NCBI GenBank assembly: GCA_013330825.1
Contig: DUHN01000051.1
Location: 2,405-9,226, forward strand
Source of the DNA: Candidatus Woesearchaeota archaeon
Lineage (GTDB): Archaea > Nanobdellota > Nanobdellia > Woesearchaeales > GW2011-AR4
Reading direction: 5' to 3'
Length of the DNA: 6,822 nucleotides
Shown piece by piece: positions 5,699 through 6,822 of the stretch (positions are counted from its first letter, which is position 1; each line of letters begins with the position of its first letter). A model generated the notes under the pieces. That model had not been told where the DNA came from. It ran no database searches and worked only from the letters and a program-made list of their open reading frames with translations. A program made the translations under genes and the position numbers.

Positions 5699-6822
5699 AT
5701 GATCAAAGACATCCTGAACAAATGGAAGGAGAAGCTCAGCCGGAAGCAGTGGCAGAAGCAGGTGCCTGGACCCGGGAATGGCAAGGTCGGCGGCCTCTTC
5801 GGAAATCTCTTCAGGAACCTCAAGGAGAAGCGGAGGCGGCAGCAGAAGCCAGAGCTCGAGAGGATTAAGCTCCAGGTCAGGAAGAAGCACGAGCACCAAA
5901 TCAGGTCGCAGGAGCGCAAGAAGCGCGTCAAGGAGTACCTAGGGAAGGCTGGAGTCCCCCTGGAGCCCCTTGACATCTCCAAGAAGCTCTTCAAGGCGAG
6001 CATCTTCGTGACGCTGGCCATCTCCGGCTATCTCGTCTACTATTTCTCCACCACCTTCGGCATCACCTGGGGGAAGGTCGCGCTGTGGATAGGGACCCTC
6101 TGGATAGGGGGATTCGTTGGCATCCTCTTCATCCTGTGGGTGCTGCTCTACATCGTCATTGACCTGCGCATCTTCAAGAGGCGCCTCGAGATCGAGGAGA
6201 TCCTTCCCGATTTCCTGCAGCTGACCGCGGCCAACATCAAGGCGGGGATGACCGTGGACCGGGCATTATGGTATGCCGTGAGACCGAATTTCGGGGTGCT
6301 GGCCAAGGAGATAGAGAGCGTGGCCAAGGAGACCATGGGGGGAGAGGACCTCACCTCCGCCCTGAGGAAATTCGCCGAGAAATACGACTCTCAGGTCCTC
6401 CAGCGCTCCGTGTCCCTCATCATCGAGGGCATCGAATCCGGCGGCGAGATCGGCGACCTGCTCATCAAGGTGGCGGAGAACATCGAGGACCAGAAGATCA
6501 TGAAGAAGGAGATGGCGGCCAATGTGACCACCTATGTCATCTTCATCACCTTCTCCTCCATCATCGCCGCGCCGTTCCTCTTCGCCCTGTCCGGGGCGCT
6601 CATCCAGGTCATGCAGAGCATCGCGGCCTCGCTCGCCGCCACCGGGGCGTCCGGGGCGACGTCCACCATCGGCATCAGCTTTGGCGGGACGGGAATCGAG
6701 CCGAGCGACTTCAGGATCTTCGCCATCGTCTCGCTGTGCATCAGCGCCACCATGTCGGCGATGGTCATCTCCATGATAAAGAAAGGCAGCGTCAAGGAGG
6801 GGGCGAACAACATCCCGGTCTT
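5699..6822 (+). CDS. T2SF-domain membrane platform protein (TadB/GspF-like), second of two, partial
   Basis: The frame runs from ATG 5699 to the right edge (374 codons, no stop), so the C-terminus is missing. It begins with a strongly basic cytosolic extension: residues 1-83 have 27 Lys/Arg against 8 Asp/Glu. Then comes KAGVPLEPLDI (83-93), which parallels QAGMNIKPEDF in the preceding protein. Membrane helices lie at about 98-118 and 126-156. The T2SF domain (about 160-275) includes LPDFLQLTAANIKAGM and IIEGIESGGEIGDLL. A third helix (about 278-303) is followed by a Gly/Ala/Ser/Thr-rich loop ending SFGGTGIEPSDF, then a fourth helix (about 338-360). This arrangement is typical of archaeal T2SF proteins. 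It should pair with the first T2SF protein in the platform. The 17-base spacer before the ATG is almost all pyrimidine and has no Shine-Dalgarno sequence, so initiation is probably coupled to the upstream gene. GTG 5762 (codon 22) is a less likely alternative start. Confidence 0.86.
   Translation, partial: MIKDILNKWKEKLSRKQWQKQVPGPGNGKVGGLFGNLFRNLKEKRRRQQKPELERIKLQVRKKHEHQIRSQERKKRVKEYLGKAGVPLEPLDISKKLFKASIFVTLAISGYLVYYFSTTFGITWGKVALWIGTLWIGGFVGILFILWVLLYIVIDLRIFKRRLEIEEILPDFLQLTAANIKAGMTVDRALWYAVRPNFGVLAKEIESVAKETMGGEDLTSALRKFAEKYDSQVLQRSVSLIIEGIESGGEIGDLLIKVAENIEDQKIMKKEMAANVTTYVIFITFSSIIAAPFLFALSGALIQVMQSIAASLAATGASGATSTIGISFGGTGIEPSDFRIFAIVSLCISATMSAMVISMIKKGSVKEGANNIPV

Overview
The window looks archaeal. 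The main evidence is a type II/IV secretion-type ATPase of the archaeal pilus/archaellum kind, followed by two separate single-domain GspF/TadC-type membrane platform proteins. A BRE/TATA-like promoter also sits at a leaderless distance from the first gene of that operon. The secreted proteins on the other strand are full of N-X-S/T sequons and cysteines, a style I associate with surface proteins of DPANN-type archaea (Diapherotrites, Micrarchaeota, Woesearchaeota and relatives). The lineage is inference; there is no marker gene here to fix it.

Layout: two divergent transcription units are separated by about 240 bases (1877-2118). Leftwards, on the minus strand, are a 216-residue cysteine-rich secreted or membrane-anchored protein (1226-1876) and a larger secreted protein (1-1229) that runs off the left edge. 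They overlap by the four bases ATGA and both have good Shine-Dalgarno sequences. Rightwards, on the plus strand, are four genes: a winged-helix plus long coiled-coil protein (2119-3258), the ATPase (3329-4864), a first T2SF membrane protein (4857-5681) and a second, larger T2SF membrane protein (from 5699, open at the right edge).

How they fit together: the ATPase and the two T2SF proteins are the motor and inner-membrane platform of a type IV pilus-like or Tad-like machine. Pilins and a prepilin peptidase are not in the window and would be expected further right or elsewhere. The coiled-coil protein at the head of the operon has no function I can name; its position suggests a regulator or a cytosolic accessory of the machine. 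The two divergent secreted proteins could be surface partners of the filament, but nothing in the sequence proves that.

The left part, especially 1-1229, has visibly lower G+C (about 45-52% in three hand-counted lines) than the machinery operon (55-73% in two). I see no rRNA or tRNA gene, CRISPR array, insertion sequence or clear terminator. Nothing here is demonstrably a new system. The most promising lead is the wHTH-coiled-coil protein tied to a split-platform pilus operon, next to a divergent glycoprotein-like pair.
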